DNA from: Halobacillus salinarum
GTDB taxonomy: Bacteria > Bacillota > Bacilli > Bacillales > Halobacillaceae
DNA: 64,000 nt
Reading direction: 5' to 3'
NCBI RefSeq assembly: GCF_022919095.1
Contig: NZ_CP095073.1
Coordinates: forward strand, 3,906,001 to 3,970,000
The notes under the pieces are model-generated. The model did not search any database. It saw nothing but the letters and a program-made list of their open reading frames with translations, and was not told where the DNA came from. Both the position numbers and the translations under genes were made by a program. Positions 45,850 through 55,414 of this stretch are shown here, piece after piece; position 1 is the first letter of the stretch; the number at the start of each line of letters is the position of its first letter.

Positions 45850-47211
45850 TTATCGATTTTCCAGCCATTCGGTGCTTTCCTTCTGTGCCTTATCCAAAGC
45901 TGCCTGAGCATCCCGCTTACCCGTCAATGCCGATTCAATTTCTGAAGTTAAGATAAAGCGAGGCTGGGCAGATCCCCATGGATATCTTGGTGTCCAAGGA
46001 GTTTTCATTGCATCAAAGACAGGAAGCATTAAATCCTGCTCCTTCACACTATCCCATTCCAAAGCGGAATTCACAGATGGGACAAGACCCATTTCTTCAA
46101 ACACATATTTCTGTGCAAAATCACTTGTTGCGAATTTCAGCCATTCCCAAGCAAGATCTTTATGCTTACTATCCTTTGCGATAGCCACTGGACTACCGGC
46201 AAATAAACCACCCCGTCCTTCATCGTTTTTAAACTCCTGAGCAATTCCGATACGGTCCTCCAGTCCTTGAGCATAGGCTGGCTTTACTGTATCTCCAGGA
46301 CCCTGATTAAGCATAATCGCAATATTATTATCCTTTGTCATCCAGTTCTCACTGCCCTGATTGCTGACTAATCCTTTCGGGGCGTAGTCCTGCATATCCA
46401 GCAGCCAGTTCAAACCATTAACCATTTCTTTGGAATTAAATTCGAATTTAATTTCATCCCAAGCAAAGCCTGTTCCCCAGCGTCCGTTCTGTCCTTCAGC
46501 TGTATCAATCAGTGTAAATGCAGATGACCAGTCGCCTCTAAACCAGATCCCGTAATTCTGTTCACCTGTTTCCGGGTTTTTACCAGTCATCTTCTTCGCC
46601 TTTTCGGCTACTTCGTCCATCGTAGGATGGTCTGATAAATAGTCGACACCCCACTGGTCAAACAATTTCTTATCATAAGCAATGAACCTGGCATCGCCCA
46701 AGAAAGGAAGTCCATAAATCTTTAATTCATCGCTGTCTGGCCCAAGCGCTTTCCATCCTTCTACCTGGTTCTCAATAAAGATATCCAAATTGAAATCCTC
46801 ATCTTTTTCAATATACGGAGCAAGCGGTTCTAACACACCTTGCGGAGCAAAATCTGCTACCCCGGGCATCTGGTAAACATCGGCTTCCCCGGAGGTCAGC
46901 ATCGCCTGGGTTTTTTCGGTGTATCCTTCCCAAGGCATAAGAATGAATTCAACCTTTGCCCCCGGATGCTGCTTTTCAAATTCTTCTTTTAACACATGGA
47001 CGCCTTTTGTCTTTTCTCCTGTAATTGGATCCGTGGAGTCTTCCATCGCAAAGTCACCGATCATTTGTACTTTAATGGTTTGACCGGCCCATTTGCCATC
47101 GCCTCCTGATTCTCCAGAAGAATTTTCACTACAGCCGGCAAGACCCGCAACAACGACCATCAAGAAAGCAAGCATTAAGAAAAAACTTTTGGAACTTCGG
47201 ACTCTACCCAT
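45850..47211 (-). CDS. Extracellular sugar-binding lipoprotein (CUT1 ABC)
   Basis: About 453 residues: lipoprotein signal (FFLMLAFLMVVVAGLAGCSE), then a type-1 solute-binding fold (EFEKQHPGAKVEFILMPWEG). ATG 47211 follows AGGGGGT. It pairs with the two permeases just upstream. Members bind mono- or oligosaccharides outside the cell; the ligand here is unknown. No ATPase gene is adjacent. Confidence 0.9.
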   Translation of the reverse strand: MGRVRSSKSFFLMLAFLMVVVAGLAGCSENSSGESGGDGKWAGQTIKVQMIGDFAMEDSTDPITGEKTKGVHVLKEEFEKQHPGAKVEFILMPWEGYTEKTQAMLTSGEADVYQMPGVADFAPQGVLEPLAPYIEKDEDFNLDIFIENQVEGWKALGPDSDELKIYGLPFLGDARFIAYDKKLFDQWGVDYLSDHPTMDEVAEKAKKMTGKNPETGEQNYGIWFRGDWSSAFTLIDTAEGQNGRWGTGFAWDEIKFEFNSKEMVNGLNWLLDMQDYAPKGLVSNQGSENWMTKDNNIAIMLNQGPGDTVKPAYAQGLEDRIGIAQEFKNDEGRGGLFAGSPVAIAKDSKHKDLAWEWLKFATSDFAQKYVFEEMGLVPSVNSALEWDSVKEQDLMLPVFDAMKTPWTPRYPWGSAQPRFILTSEIESALTGKRDAQAALDKAQKESTEWLENR

Positions 47212-47272
47212 GTTTTTACCCCCTAAAATTTTTAGTAACCCAAACTTTCGAAGTTCTGCTTCCAAACGCTGG

Positions 47273-48127
47273 TTATTCTCCTTTCACCCCACTCAAAGCA
47301 ATGCTTTGAATAATGTAGCGCTGTAAAAATAAGTACACAACGACGATTGGCAGGATACTTACCGTGGCCAACGCCATCGTTAAGCCGCCGAGGCTTGTGC
47401 CGTTTTCTAAGGAAAAGCTGGCTAAATAAAGCGGAACGGTGTGGAGCTCTTGATCATTCAGGACAACGAGCGGCCACATAAAATCATTCCAGCTCCAAAT
47501 GAAGGCTAAAATCACCATCGTAGCGGCAATCGGTCCGGATAATGGAAAGTACACCTTAAAGAAAATTTTAAACTCTCCGGCCCCGTCAATCTGTGCGGCT
47601 TCCCTAAGCGTGTCGGGGAGCTGGTCAAAAAACTGTTTGCATAAAAAGATCAGCATGCCGTTGATTATCGGTGGCAGAATTAACGGCCAAAACGTGTTTA
47701 ACAGATCTACACTATTAAACAATTTGTACAGAGGAATTAAGCGTGGTTCCATCGGAATCATTAACGTACAGAGCACTAGAATAAATAGAAATTTCTTTCC
47801 TTTAAACGTTCCTTTGGAAAAGGCGTAGCCGGCCATTAACGAGGCTGACACACTAATCAAAACTGAACTGACCGTCACAATCGCTGAATTCATATACGAT
47901 TGGATCAGCCGTCCATTTTCAAAAACAATCCCATAGTTAAAGCCTGAGATTTGTTCTGGAATCAGCTTTGGCGGAAACGGCATGGTAACGTTTGCCGTCT
48001 TATCGAACCCGACACTAATCATCCAGACAAACGGAGCAATCAGCAAAGCACCAAATACGAGCAGAATAATAAATTTGAACCAGGTGGAGATCCGTTCCAT
48101 TTTCTTGTGGGACATGGTGGTTTTCAT
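47273..48127 (-). CDS. Sugar ABC transporter permease (MalG type)
   Basis: A 284-residue CUT1 permease with six spans. EAAQIDGAGEFKIFFKVYFP is the ATPase-coupling loop, and it ends FLQRYIIQSIALSGVKGE, typical of MalG-class proteins. It lies between the partner permease (17 bases) and the binding protein (62 bases). Confidence 0.93.
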   Translation of the reverse strand: MKTTMSHKKMERISTWFKFIILLVFGALLIAPFVWMISVGFDKTANVTMPFPPKLIPEQISGFNYGIVFENGRLIQSYMNSAIVTVSSVLISVSASLMAGYAFSKGTFKGKKFLFILVLCTLMIPMEPRLIPLYKLFNSVDLLNTFWPLILPPIINGMLIFLCKQFFDQLPDTLREAAQIDGAGEFKIFFKVYFPLSGPIAATMVILAFIWSWNDFMWPLVVLNDQELHTVPLYLASFSLENGTSLGGLTMALATVSILPIVVVYLFLQRYIIQSIALSGVKGE

Positions 48128-48143
48128 AAGCCGTCTCCTTTCC

Positions 48144-49088
48144 TCACAATTTCATATTGGATATTTTTAAATTCAGAAACGTAAAGATGAGAATGATGAC
48201 GAACATAATGTACGTAGCTGCGGAAGCAATGCCGAACTCAAAGCCGGTAAAACCACGCTCATAGATGAAGGCCCCCATGGTTTGGATCGACCTCGCCGGG
48301 CTTCCGTTCGGTCCGCCGAGAACATATACTTCGTTAAACCGCTGCATCGCACCGATCCAGCCGGTAATTAATAGAAAAGCAAAGGTGCCGGCCATATTCG
48401 GGATGGTGATGAAAAGCCATTGCTGGAGGCCGCTCGCTCCGTCAATTTTGGCTGCTTCATACATTTCTGGTGAGATCGCTTGAAGATTCGCGAGGCAGAT
48501 AATGATAACAAAGCCTATCCAGTGCCAGACGGCAAGCAGGATCACGCCCCATTTAGCTGTCGAAGGCTCGGACAGCCAGCTCGGTGTTGGAAGACCCGCT
48601 GCATCAAGCAGATAGTTGACAATCCCCATTTCCGGGTGCAATACAAAGGCGAAGATCATGGCAGCAGCGACAATCGATGTGACGTTCGGCAGGAAGTAAA
48701 TTACTTTAAAGAAGTTCTGTCCTTTTGGCGTTGAATTAATAAGTGAGGCAAAGATAAATCCTAAAGGGATGGTAATGATGATCTGAAAGATTCCGATAAA
48801 AAACGTGTTCCAAACTGAATTCCAGAAAGGCCCTGAGGTAAGTACCGTCTTAAAGTTGTCAAGTCCGGTAAAATTCTCGATCGTGCCGTTTGATTGATAA
48901 AAGCTTAAGCGAAGCGATTCAAAGATTGGATAAGCCATAAAAAGCAAAATACCTAGAAAACTGGGAATTAAAAAAATGTACCACGTCAGCTGAGACTTGC
49001 GCTTCTTCTGTTTAATCGATTGCACGTCCCGGTTCGCATGACTCTTCGCCCCTGGACCAACATTGATATCCAAACTATCTTTGGCCAT
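48144..49088 (-). CDS. Sugar ABC transporter permease (MalF type)
   Basis: A 314-residue CUT1 permease with a basic N-terminus followed by about six spans; YEAAKIDGASGLQQWLFITI is the EAA loop. ATG 49088 is chosen, with GGAGA upstream, over the longer frame to 49136. A perfect cre site lies 34 bases upstream, suggesting a promoter for the transporter part. Confidence 0.92.
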   Translation of the reverse strand: MAKDSLDINVGPGAKSHANRDVQSIKQKKRKSQLTWYIFLIPSFLGILLFMAYPIFESLRLSFYQSNGTIENFTGLDNFKTVLTSGPFWNSVWNTFFIGIFQIIITIPLGFIFASLINSTPKGQNFFKVIYFLPNVTSIVAAAMIFAFVLHPEMGIVNYLLDAAGLPTPSWLSEPSTAKWGVILLAVWHWIGFVIIICLANLQAISPEMYEAAKIDGASGLQQWLFITIPNMAGTFAFLLITGWIGAMQRFNEVYVLGGPNGSPARSIQTMGAFIYERGFTGFEFGIASAATYIMFVIILIFTFLNLKISNMKL

Positions 49089-49121
49089 AGTAGTCTCCTT
49101 TCCTAAATCTTCTCCCCCTGA

Positions 49122-49135
49122 TGACAACGCTTTCA
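49122..49135 (-). promoter_or_regulatory. cre site (CcpA) before the sugar transporter genes
   Basis: TGAAAGCGTTGTCA on the minus strand matches TGWNANCGNTNWCA at all 14 positions, between the AraC gene and the permease gene. Confidence 0.6.
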
Positions 49136-49157
49136 AAACAAATTACTATTTCCAGCA

Positions 49158-50048
49158 TCACGGAACACTGTGCGAGTGGTACCTTCCTGCTTTCTGATTG
49201 CGGTATTCAGTAGGAGTAATGTTTACGTGTTTCCGGAAATACCGGCTGAAATGGGAGGAATTATCAAATCCGGATTCCACTGCAACGTCAAGAATAGATT
49301 TTGCTGGATAAATTTCAAGTAGATACTTCGCATGATTAAGACGACAGTTCATTATGTAGCGCATGATAGTATAGCCAGTACTGTCTTTAAAAGTACGCGC
49401 CATGTAATATTTACTGATGTTAAGGCTGGCTGCGATTTTATCGAGAGTTAAGGCCTTTTGGAAATGATCATCAATCCACGTACGGATTCGGTTGACATGA
49501 TCACTTTTTTCCGAGGAATGGGAAGGTGTTTCGACAAGCCTGAGTTTACTTAATTCATAGATCTTAAAGAGCAGCTGAACAAGCAGCGCTGAGGCTTCTC
49601 CTTCCTTCAACCGTGCGTCTAGACTGTTTTTCTTACGATCCAGACTGTTAATATCGAGCAGAGTAATATTTTTAATCAGCGTTTTAATTTCATTCACGTC
49701 TTTTTCAGCTACGCCGCGAAACAACGGATAACTTAACGTTTTAAATGGGGTTAACAATTCCGGCACATTCAAATGGTTTAAAACCGGTTTAACCCACTCT
49801 GCTGAGAATTCAATCACACTGCGGACATAGGTTGTGCCCGGCTGTGGTTTCGGACAATGCAGAGTCAGCCCGTTCATGATGATCAGATCGTTTTCCTGCA
49901 AATGATGAACTTTATTGCCAATCAAGTATTTACAATGACCGGTATGAAAAAAGTAAATCTCAAAACGGTCATGGGAGTGGTACCGGAAATTATGCTGGGA
50001 TCCTACATCATCCGTAACCCGGTAAAACGCCCTCATCTTTTCATTCAT
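49158..50048 (-). CDS. AraC-family regulator with N-terminal cupin
   Basis: A 296-residue regulator. The first ~150 residues form a cupin ligand domain (YHSHDRFEIYFFHTGHCKY). The last 100 hold two HTH motifs (TLDKIAASLNISKYYMARTF and ILDVAVESGFDNSSHFSRYF). AraC regulators with this layout usually activate sugar genes. It lies inside the locus it probably controls, between the isomerases and the transporter. Confidence 0.92.
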   Translation of the reverse strand: MNEKMRAFYRVTDDVGSQHNFRYHSHDRFEIYFFHTGHCKYLIGNKVHHLQENDLIIMNGLTLHCPKPQPGTTYVRSVIEFSAEWVKPVLNHLNVPELLTPFKTLSYPLFRGVAEKDVNEIKTLIKNITLLDINSLDRKKNSLDARLKEGEASALLVQLLFKIYELSKLRLVETPSHSSEKSDHVNRIRTWIDDHFQKALTLDKIAASLNISKYYMARTFKDSTGYTIMRYIMNCRLNHAKYLLEIYPAKSILDVAVESGFDNSSHFSRYFRKHVNITPTEYRNQKAGRYHSHSVP

Positions 50049-50072
50049 CGGTTACCCTCCTCTGAACTTCGT

Positions 50073-50852
50073 TCAGATTTTTGTCTTGTTAAAGCAATCA
50101 TGCAGAAACTCTCCGGCTGCTTTTACTTCCTGTTCAAACTCCCCCCACTTGCATTCGACTGAAATTCTGCCTTCATAATTGGACCAGTCAAGACAGCTGA
50201 TGAACTTGTTATAAGGGTATTTCCCCGTCCCAGGGGCGCGGCGATTAGTATCAGCAACATGAACATGTTTAATATAATTCTTATAGGTTACGAGATGCTC
50301 TAAAGCCTCACGCTCCTCTTCCATATGGTAAAAATCAGCAAGCACTTGGATGGAATTTCGATTGATCTTTTCAGCCATACCCACTGCTTCCGGGATGGTA
50401 TTCATTATATTGCTTTCTTTTTCATTCAGTGGTTCGATGACGATCGTAAGACCAAGGGATTCTGCGTAATCAGCAGCTGTGTTTAAAAAACGGATAATCT
50501 GTTCCTCGCCTTTTTCATAGGAAAAATTCTCTGGCAGGGACCGTGCTGCACCGCTCCCAAAAACGATGGTATCTGCTCCAATTTGTTTTACCCGCGGCAT
50601 TGCTTTCTCCAAATACCTTTGGATAGCACTCTCATCTACAGATTCACCAACAATCTTTAAGGAGCCCGGCAGAAAAATATTGCATACCTCCACCGGAAGA
50701 ACACTTTCTTCGTAAGCGCGAAGAATTGATTCAAACTCTTCCTCTTTCTCAGGCATTAATGACACTACCGTACATTCAAGAAAATCAAATCCAGCTTCAC
50801 GGACAACAGGAGCATTGGCAACCTCTGTGCAGCATCCGAATTTCATCTTCAT
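50073..50852 (-). CDS. Sugar phosphate isomerase/epimerase-family protein (AP2Ec barrel)
   Basis: A 259-residue TIM-barrel protein. Metal-ligand candidates: Glu in IVIEPLNEKES, Asp in QVLADFYHMEEE, His in HVHVADTNRRAPG and Glu in SVECKWGEF. HVADTNRRAPGTG with E is shared by xylose-isomerase-like barrels that isomerise or cleave keto-sugars. It is 20 bases after the other isomerase-like gene and before the AraC gene. Confidence 0.88.
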   Translation of the reverse strand: MKMKFGCCTEVANAPVVREAGFDFLECTVVSLMPEKEEEFESILRAYEESVLPVEVCNIFLPGSLKIVGESVDESAIQRYLEKAMPRVKQIGADTIVFGSGAARSLPENFSYEKGEEQIIRFLNTAADYAESLGLTIVIEPLNEKESNIMNTIPEAVGMAEKINRNSIQVLADFYHMEEEREALEHLVTYKNYIKHVHVADTNRRAPGTGKYPYNKFISCLDWSNYEGRISVECKWGEFEQEVKAAGEFLHDCFNKTKI

Positions 50853-50871
50853 CTGTCCTTTCCTTTACTCA

Positions 50872-51744
50872 TTATGATTGAACACTATATACTTCAGCTA
50901 ACAGCTGCTTTAACGAACTCATATGGTGCGCAAGCGAATCGCGTGTCGACAGTTCACCACTGAAATCCTCAATTCCAATAGTGCCATCGTAGCCAACGGA
51001 TCGTAAGTCGGCTAAGACCTGCTTCCAATCAACGATACCTTTTTCAAGTAACGTCCAACGGGCTTCCCAATCTACTGTGCCATCAGGATGCTTATCTGCC
51101 TCATGCCAGCTCGCATTCTTCACGTGAACATGACCGAGATAATCCCCAAGCAGTTCCATGCCCATCCGATAATTTTCATAGCCTTCATGAACCATATTTC
51201 CCGGGTCATACAACACACCGATATGATCAGGATTAAAGCCATTTACTAGTCTATGAGCAAGCCCTGCACTTGGGGCAATGGTCAAATGATGAGTTTCGAC
51301 CAGTCCTTTAATTCCATACTGCTGACACATCGGTTCCACTTCATGTAGATAGTCAACAGCTGTTTTATACAAATCATTGTAATTTTGTGAACGGTCATAT
51401 TTCGGAACACCTAGACGGATTGCAGAAGCCCCAAGCTTCTGCGCTACTTGCAGCACATGCTCTGTGGAAACAAGGTCTCCTGCTGTTAAATAAGGGGTTA
51501 CGCTTGTAACTTCAATCCCATGCTGATTCGTGAGCTTTTTCAAAGCAGTCAGTTCTTCTTCTGTAGCGTCTGGAGCAAGTGTACACAGATTATTTCGCCA
51601 AAAGCTTGGTTCTTCTTGTTTCATGGCTTCCGGTGTCTCCTTAAACCGCCACTCTACTCCATCGTAGCCCGTTTCGTTCAAGATTCGGACAAGTTCTTCC
51701 GGCGTAGTATCCGGGGCCATTACGGTAAAAACGGAAAATTTCAT
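50872..51744 (-). CDS. Sugar phosphate isomerase/epimerase-family protein (second barrel)
   Basis: About 290 residues of the same TIM-barrel family. Metal candidates are Glu in GLVETHHLT, Asp in GVLYDPGNM, His in GHVHVKNASW and Glu in GIEDFSGELS. ATG 51744 is chosen to avoid overlap with the upstream gene (stop 51770). The two barrels are not close copies. Such pairs form heterodimers in some 3-keto-glycoside pathways. Confidence 0.87.
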   Translation of the reverse strand: MKFSVFTVMAPDTTPEELVRILNETGYDGVEWRFKETPEAMKQEEPSFWRNNLCTLAPDATEEELTALKKLTNQHGIEVTSVTPYLTAGDLVSTEHVLQVAQKLGASAIRLGVPKYDRSQNYNDLYKTAVDYLHEVEPMCQQYGIKGLVETHHLTIAPSAGLAHRLVNGFNPDHIGVLYDPGNMVHEGYENYRMGMELLGDYLGHVHVKNASWHEADKHPDGTVDWEARWTLLEKGIVDWKQVLADLRSVGYDGTIGIEDFSGELSTRDSLAHHMSSLKQLLAEVYSVQS

Positions 51745-51769
51745 CGCCTTTCCCACCTTTAATAAATTT

Positions 51770-52843
51770 TTATTCGACTTTAATTGCAGCTTCCTGAGCA
51801 ATTAAGCAAAGCTCTGCAGCTTTAAATGCGTGTTTCTGAGTCATGGCATGCTCTGTCCGGTGCAGGCAGTCAAGAATGAGCTGTCCAAAGAAAGGAAAGC
51901 CGACTTCCCCATTAACATCAAAGTGCTTCTCACCATCCTGGTTCACGACGTAGACATGATTTCCTGTCTCTTCTTTAGCCACATCAATGTATTTGCGGAT
52001 CTCAATATATCCGTCTGTTCCCACAATGAATGTACGGCCATCGCCCCATGTTCCAAGACCATCAGGCGTAAACCAGTCGACTCTGAAATACTGGGTGGCG
52101 CCATTGACGCCAACGAGGGTAGCATCCCCATAATCTTCAAGCTCGGGATAATCCTTGTTGTTGTAATTAGCCACCTTGCTCGCAAGTACACGCGCATCTT
52201 CATTGTTTGTGTAATAAAGAAATTGCTCAATCTGATGGCTTCCAATATCACAAAGAATACCGCCATACTGTTCTTTATTAAAAAACCAATCAGGTCTGGA
52301 CGGAGCATTCAGCCTATGCGGGCCGAAACCGGTGATTTGGATGACCCGGCCGATCGCTCCCTCCTCGATCAGCTGCCCTGCAAAAACAGCTCCTTCGACA
52401 TGCAGTCTTTCACTGTAGTACACCATATACTTCCGGCCTGTTTCCTTGTGCTTCTGCTTTGCTTGTTCAAGCTGCTCCAGCGTAGTAAACGGGGTTTTAT
52501 CAGTAAAATAATCCTTTTTATGATCCATCACCCGCAAACCAAGTTCACACCGTTTCGAAGGGACAGCGGCCGCAGCCACCAACATAACTTCGTCATCGTT
52601 TAACACTTCTTCTTCGGAGCTTGCTACTTTCACATCTGGAAAAGCCTCTTTAAACTTCGCCACCTTCTCATGATCGGGGTCATATACCCACTTCAATGTA
52701 GCTCCAGCCTCGATCAGACCGTTACACATACCGTAAATATGACCATGATCTAAGGCAACAGCCGCAAAAGGAAAATCCCCTTCACCTACTACTTTATTGA
52801 CCTGGCCTTTGGGAGCATAATTCATTCCGTCCTGTCGACTCAT
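51770..52843 (-). CDS. Gfo/Idh/MocA oxidoreductase with unusual cofactor motif
   Basis: A 357-residue Gfo/Idh/MocA family protein with atypical key motifs: FPFAAVALDHGHIYGMCNGL lacks the usual GxGxxG, and DKTPF takes the place of EKP. GGILCDIGSHQIEQFLYY is the family's substrate-side motif. ATG 52843 has AAAGGA upstream. It follows another family member by 35 bases. Confidence 0.85.
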   Translation of the reverse strand: MSRQDGMNYAPKGQVNKVVGEGDFPFAAVALDHGHIYGMCNGLIEAGATLKWVYDPDHEKVAKFKEAFPDVKVASSEEEVLNDDEVMLVAAAAVPSKRCELGLRVMDHKKDYFTDKTPFTTLEQLEQAKQKHKETGRKYMVYYSERLHVEGAVFAGQLIEEGAIGRVIQITGFGPHRLNAPSRPDWFFNKEQYGGILCDIGSHQIEQFLYYTNNEDARVLASKVANYNNKDYPELEDYGDATLVGVNGATQYFRVDWFTPDGLGTWGDGRTFIVGTDGYIEIRKYIDVAKEETGNHVYVVNQDGEKHFDVNGEVGFPFFGQLILDCLHRTEHAMTQKHAFKAAELCLIAQEAAIKVE

Positions 52844-52878
52844 ACCATAACGATCCTTTCCCTTTGAGTAAAAATAGT

Positions 52879-54042
52879 TTAATAGGTTCCTTCTACGTCG
52901 AGTGCCACACTTCCTGCGGATTTCTTAACAGTTGAGGATTCAATTTTTTCTAGTAAATGCTTATAATAGAGATCTTCATCAATCGGCAGTTCGACCCAGT
53001 TATCAATCCATGTAGAAAGCTGCATCGCATTGGAAAGCATAAGGCCGTTTATTCCTTCTTCTCCTGGCGCTAAGAGCGGCGTCCCTTTCCTGACAGCGTT
53101 TACAAAATTTTGGGTTATTCCTGCATGAGCTGTTTCTTCTCCTTCAATCGGAACGTCCACTTTCCAGCATTCTGGCGCTCCAAAACCACCCTTATATTCA
53201 CGGTTAAACTCCGGTTCTGAAACCCTTAACCGCCAGAAATCCAGCTTTCCATTCTCGACAACGACCTTCCCTCTGTCACCAGCAATTTCAAGCCGGTTCG
53301 TTCCCGGTGCTTCTCCTGTTGTTGTAATAAACACACCTGTTGCCCCGTTCTCATATTCGGCATATGCGGTCACGTCATCTTCAACCTCAATATCCCGGTG
53401 TTTTCCAAAAAAGCAGAAAGCCCGCATCCTCTTAGGCATCATTCCTGTCATCCACTGCCACAAATCGAGCTGATGAGGACACTGATTAATAAGTACGCCT
53501 CCACCTTCTCCAGACCACGTGGCTCGCCAGCCACCCGAATCATAATAACTTTGCGAACGGTACCAATTAGTAATCAGCCAATTGATGCGTCTGATTTCTC
53601 CTAATTCTCCAGTCTGAATTAAATCACGCAGTTTTTGATAGAGGGGGTTGGTGCGCTGGTTAAACATCATGGAAAAGACTTTCCCACTTTTTGCTGCCCC
53701 TTCATTCATTTGGCGCACCTGCTTCGTATAGACTCCTGCCGGTTTTTCACATAATACATGCAGCCCTTGTTCAAAGGCACGAACAGCAAGCTTCGGGTGA
53801 TCATAATGTGGTGTAGCAATAATAACGGCATCTACAAGACCTGATTCAAGGAAAGCTTCAACATCCGTAAACACTTGCACGCTTTCATCTAAGTTTTCTT
53901 CCAGCCACTTCGCACGATCCTCATCTATATCAACTACTGCCGTCAACTCAGCTCCATTGATCTTTCTTTGCTGCAAGTATTGAGCGTGAGCGGTACCCAT
54001 TGTACCAACTCCGATGATACCGATTCTAAGGAGATTATCCAT
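52879..54042 (-). CDS. Gfo/Idh/MocA oxidoreductase (canonical)
   Basis: A 387-residue protein with GIIGVGTMGTAHAQYL, the catalytic VLCEKPAGVYT, and GGGVLINQCPHQLDLWQWMTG (the substrate-side His/Asp motif). It is the first gene of the long run to 43984. A cre-like site lies 54 bases upstream. It probably oxidises or reduces a sugar or keto-sugar hydroxyl. Confidence 0.9.
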   Translation of the reverse strand: MDNLLRIGIIGVGTMGTAHAQYLQQRKINGAELTAVVDIDEDRAKWLEENLDESVQVFTDVEAFLESGLVDAVIIATPHYDHPKLAVRAFEQGLHVLCEKPAGVYTKQVRQMNEGAAKSGKVFSMMFNQRTNPLYQKLRDLIQTGELGEIRRINWLITNWYRSQSYYDSGGWRATWSGEGGGVLINQCPHQLDLWQWMTGMMPKRMRAFCFFGKHRDIEVEDDVTAYAEYENGATGVFITTTGEAPGTNRLEIAGDRGKVVVENGKLDFWRLRVSEPEFNREYKGGFGAPECWKVDVPIEGEETAHAGITQNFVNAVRKGTPLLAPGEEGINGLMLSNAMQLSTWIDNWVELPIDEDLYYKHLLEKIESSTVKKSAGSVALDVEGTY

Positions 54043-54095
54043 GAATACTAACCCCTTCCTCTGTTAAATGTCCGATATTTTTTAATATTCTTAAT

Positions 54096-54109
54096 TTTAA
54101 ACGCTTTCA
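54096..54109 (-). promoter_or_regulatory. cre-like site (CcpA) before the sugar catabolic run
   Basis: TGAAAGCGTTTAAA matches TGWNANCGNTNWCA at 13 of 14 positions, 54 bases upstream of ATG 54042. Confidence 0.55.
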
Positions 54110-54204
54110 TGATAAAAGTCTTGTTAATTTAGGAACACTTTTCTCAAATTCGGAACACAAGCCGAAATTCCTACATCCTTAGTTAATATTCCTTCAATTT
54201 CGAC

Positions 54205-55254
54205 TTAAGAAATTGTAGTGCTTGCACTGTTGTTTAATAAAATTGTTTTTCCATCCTTAGAAGATTCATAAATGGCCAGGATTGCCCTCACAGCATTCAA
54301 TCCTGCTTCAAGAGGAATGTATGGATTTCTGTCCTCATGAAGTGATTGGATAAAGTCCTTCACTACATGCTTATGGCCATCTCCATAAACACTTGGTGGG
54401 TCTGCCTTCTGCTGATTCAGCATCGTTTGCTCTTCCAAAGTAAAATCCTCTGAAAAACGCCATTTTTCTATACGATTCACGGCATTTCCACCTATACAGA
54501 CCGTACCTTTCTCGCCAAACAAATGCAGGCTTGCCCCGAGGTCGTCAGGATAAACCGTTACGGTTCCGTCGAGGATCGCAACAGCTCCACTTTCAAATTC
54601 AAAAATGGCCGTCCCTATGTCCTCCATTTCTATATTTCTCAGCTTCGTAAGCACTTTTCCGCTTATCCTTTTCACCGGTCCCATCATCCAAATAAGCAGG
54701 TCTATAGTATGAATGCCTTGATTCATCAATGCGCCATCAGCCATTTTCCTCGTACCGCGCCACGCATCCTGGTTATAATAACCTTGGCTTCTATGCCAGC
54801 GAATACTAGCAGCCCCATAAGAAAGTGCACCAAAACGATCTTTCTCGAGAGCTTTACGTGTGGTTTGTATGGCTTGATTGAAGCGATTCTGATGGACTAC
54901 CGTCGCTTTCACACGACATTCCCTGGCGGTTTGAATAATTTGCGACGCATCCTTTACCGTCGTTGCCAGCGGTTTTTCAATGATGACGTGTTTCCCCTTT
55001 TTCATTGCCAACACAGCCATTTCAGCATGAAGCCCATTCGGTGTGCAAATATTAATCACGTCAATGTCTGGATCACCAGCCATTGCTTCAAACTGATCGA
55101 AGATTTGAGTAACTTCGTAAGCTTCTGCAAAATGTGAGAGCCTCGCAGGATTAATATCACATAGCGCAAACAATTCGGCATGTTCCGATTCGTGAATGGC
55201 TTCTGCGTGAACCTTTGCTACCCTCCCGCAGCCGACGATCCCAAATTTGATCAT
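54205..55254 (-). CDS. Gfo/Idh/MocA oxidoreductase (third)
   Basis: A 349-residue protein with GIVGCGRVAKVHAEAI, catalytic HVIIEKPLATTVKD, and GALMNQGIHTIDLLIWMMG. It starts at ATG 55254 after GAGGAGG, and is separated by 160 bases from the next gene, which has its own cre. It could be a neighbour with its own transcript. Substrate unknown. Confidence 0.9.
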   Translation of the reverse strand: MIKFGIVGCGRVAKVHAEAIHESEHAELFALCDINPARLSHFAEAYEVTQIFDQFEAMAGDPDIDVINICTPNGLHAEMAVLAMKKGKHVIIEKPLATTVKDASQIIQTARECRVKATVVHQNRFNQAIQTTRKALEKDRFGALSYGAASIRWHRSQGYYNQDAWRGTRKMADGALMNQGIHTIDLLIWMMGPVKRISGKVLTKLRNIEMEDIGTAIFEFESGAVAILDGTVTVYPDDLGASLHLFGEKGTVCIGGNAVNRIEKWRFSEDFTLEEQTMLNQQKADPPSVYGDGHKHVVKDFIQSLHEDRNPYIPLEAGLNAVRAILAIYESSKDGKTILLNNSASTTIS

Positions 55255-55386
55255 AAAGGCTCCTCCTCATCCCTTTTCCATAGAAAACTTCAAGCTTCTC
55301 TATAGTATAAGACAGAACCTGCCGCCATTCTTTATCGGGGTTGCTCTAACTAAAGAATGAATTTTCTTATCTTGCTGTCCATAAAT

Positions 55387-55410
55387 AAATCCCGGCCTCG
55401 GCCGGGATTA
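55387..55410 (-). terminator. Rho-independent terminator after yndM
   Basis: AATCCCGGCC pairs with GGCCGGGATT, five bases past the stop, then T-rich bases on the minus strand. Confidence 0.75.
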
Positions 55411-55414
55411 CAAG

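Noticed and set aside
49089-49136. Longer N-terminal start for the sugar permease at 48144-49136.
   Set aside because: ATG 49088 has a good GGAGA site, and the longer start would place a perfect cre site inside the coding region.
51830-52603. Plus-strand 257-codon frame opposite the atypical Gfo gene.
   Set aside because: It lies antisense to a clear protein family member and shows Cys/Ile/His-rich shadow composition.
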